The translations under genes and the position numbers were made by a program. Below the pieces are notes generated by a model. That model was given only the letters and a program-made list of their open reading frames with translations. It was not told where the DNA came from and searched no databases. From Bacteroidales bacterium (GTDB lineage: Bacteria > Bacteroidota > Bacteroidia > Bacteroidales > WCHB1-69), in NCBI GenBank assembly GCA_031254735.1, contig JAIRTU010000256.1, positions 1-6,049 of the forward strand: a stretch of DNA of 6,049 bases, given 5' to 3'. Shown in pieces: positions 4,871 to 6,049 of the stretch (positions within the stretch are counted from its first letter, which is position 1; each line of letters opens with the position of its first letter).

Positions 4871-6049
4871 TTACTTCTTGGAAATATCTCGCTGATAGGC
4901 GGAAATCTCGAAGAAACTCAAAACAGAATACAGATGATCGAAAATATCCGATTGTATGTTTTCGTATTTCACCCATTCGGTGGTGTCGGCGAAACAATAT
5001 ATTTCAAAAGGAAGTCCGTATTCCGACGGCGACAACTGCCGCACCATGAGCGTTCCTCTTTTGTTTACCTGCGGGTGATGTTTCAGGTATTCCAAAATAT
5101 ATCTCCGCAAAATGCCCCCATTCGTAAGATGTCTTCCGTTGGGAACAAGCGACGTGTCTGTGTTCATTTCGATGTTGTAACCGGCAATTTCTTTCTCTGC
5201 CTTTTCGATGTATTCTGTCAGGAGGGTTACCTGTTTAAACTTTTCCAGCATTTCGGCGGTGCAGGGCTTAATGGTTGTAATATCAATCTTGAAAGAACGT
5301 TTTATCCGCCGCATTCCCTGGTCTTGCATGCCTCTCCAATTTTGAAAAGAATCAATAATCAACTGTTTGACAGGAATAGTAGAAATGGTGTTGTCGAAAT
5401 TGCGGACTTTCACCGAGATCAAATTAATCTCTTCCACCGTTCCGTCGGCGTCGTATTTGTTGACGGTGATCCAATCGCCGTTTCGCACCAAATCGTTGGA
5501 CGCTAACTGTATGCTGTAAACAAATCCTGTAATGGTGTCCTGAAAAACAAGCAGCAACACCGCAGAAAAAGCACCCAAGCCCACCAACAACGCCCCCGGC
5601 GATTTGCCCACCAAAATAGAAATGATAAGTATCACCGCTATCGCCCAAAAGACAACAATGACAATTTGGGCATAACTTTTTATCGGCTTGTCTTTTGTGG
5701 CGTCTTTCTGCAACAAAATATCCGACAAAGCTCGCGTAAAGGAAGAAAATACAATGGCGAAATTTACAACGGTCAATATACTGAACAACGCAGCAAGAAA
5801 CGACAACAAATACGTTCCTTTTTCAAGAAACAAAGGAATGGCATTCTGCAAAAACAGCACCGTTATCAATGCCGAAAGTGCAACGAAAAACTTGCGGCTC
5901 AACAAAAACTGTTTCCAGAGCGTTGGCTTCCGCCGTTGAGAATGATTGACGATAAACAATATAATCCAATGCGACAGCCAATAGATCAACAATCCCGCCA
6001 AGAGAAAGCCCCCCGCAATAATCAGTCCTGTCAATATCTTTGCCGACGT
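4871..6049 (-). CDS. MscS-family mechanosensitive ion channel, YbdG type (5' end outside window)
   Basis: The frame is open to the window edge, so the start is not visible; a TTG at 6034 is unlikely to be the true start. Counting from that codon, 387 residues remain, against 415 in E. coli YbdG, so about 15-25 are missing. Five hydrophobic segments lie near 3-29, 47-69, 74-100, 120-142 and 146-176, the YbdG layout. The last is the Gly/Ala-rich pore helix (GALLVGLGAFSAVLLLVF), followed by QDTITGF and the beta domain with GDWITVNKYDADGTVEEI (186-203) and KVRNFDNTISTIP (209-221). The cytoplasmic part includes FQNWRGM, RRIKRSFKID, LMVRQLSPSEYGLPFEIY and IQSDIFDH, all strongly YbdG-like. Members are inner-membrane channels opened by membrane tension that ease osmotic downshock. 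It converges on trpS across 227 bp; its promoter lies outside. Confidence 0.93.
   Translation of the reverse strand, partial: TSAKILTGLIIAGGFLLAGLLIYWLSHWIILFIVNHSQRRKPTLWKQFLLSRKFFVALSALITVLFLQNAIPLFLEKGTYLLSFLAALFSILTVVNFAIVFSSFTRALSDILLQKDATKDKPIKSYAQIVIVVFWAIAVILIISILVGKSPGALLVGLGAFSAVLLLVFQDTITGFVYSIQLASNDLVRNGDWITVNKYDADGTVEEINLISVKVRNFDNTISTIPVKQLIIDSFQNWRGMQDQGMRRIKRSFKIDITTIKPCTAEMLEKFKQVTLLTEYIEKAEKEIAGYNIEMNTDTSLVPNGRHLTNGGILRRYILEYLKHHPQVNKRGTLMVRQLSPSEYGLPFEIYCFADTTEWVKYENIQSDIFDHLYSVLSFFEISAYQRDISKK

Noticed and set aside
4934..5506. A 190-codon plus-strand open frame opposite the mechanosensitive channel gene
   Set aside because: The opposite strand encodes a clear YbdG-type channel over its whole length, so this is a shadow frame.

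Overview
The window looks like chromosomal DNA from a Bacteroidota (Bacteroidales-like) bacterium. Three things point there: a TrpRS start reading METVLSGIRPTG, promoter -7 boxes of the TAnnTTTG type, and AT-rich gene leaders without Shine-Dalgarno sequences. I see no insertion sequence, CRISPR array, rRNA or tRNA.

Layout from left to right. (1) Positions 1-141 (+) hold the last 46 residues of a protein resembling the C-terminal region of Bacteroidota AAA-family ATPases. (2) Positions 2503-191 (-) encode a 770-residue protein of no recognised family, with one N-terminal membrane anchor and a Ser/Pro/Thr/Lys-rich C-terminal tail. (3) Positions 3070-2549 (-), 45 bp upstream of it on the same strand, encode a four-helix membrane protein closely resembling the EXPERA/TMEM97 (sigma-2 receptor) family, which is best known from eukaryotes. 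(4) Positions 3071-3280 form a divergent control region with -7-like boxes on both strands. (5) Positions 3281-3652 (+) encode a short guanine/nucleoside-deaminase-like protein. It keeps the three zinc ligands, but the catalytic Glu of the HAE motif is Ala and the C-terminus is short. (6) Positions 3657-4643 (+), four bases later, encode tryptophanyl-tRNA synthetase (trpS). (7) Positions 4644-4870 are a convergent spacer full of 7-9 bp tandem or near-tandem duplications, with one hairpin. (8) Positions 6049-4871 (-) encode a YbdG-type MscS-family mechanosensitive channel whose first residues lie beyond the window.

The EXPERA-like gene and the 770-residue gene form a likely two-gene transcription unit of envelope proteins. 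The deaminase-like gene and trpS form a likely second unit running the other way. TrpRS and the channel are ordinary conserved genes. The points that deserve a second look are the probable pseudo-deaminase ahead of trpS, the bacterial TMEM97-like protein, and its unrecognised large membrane-anchored partner. I do not see a complete, recognisable new multi-gene system; the strongest candidate is the EXPERA-like plus 770-residue pair.
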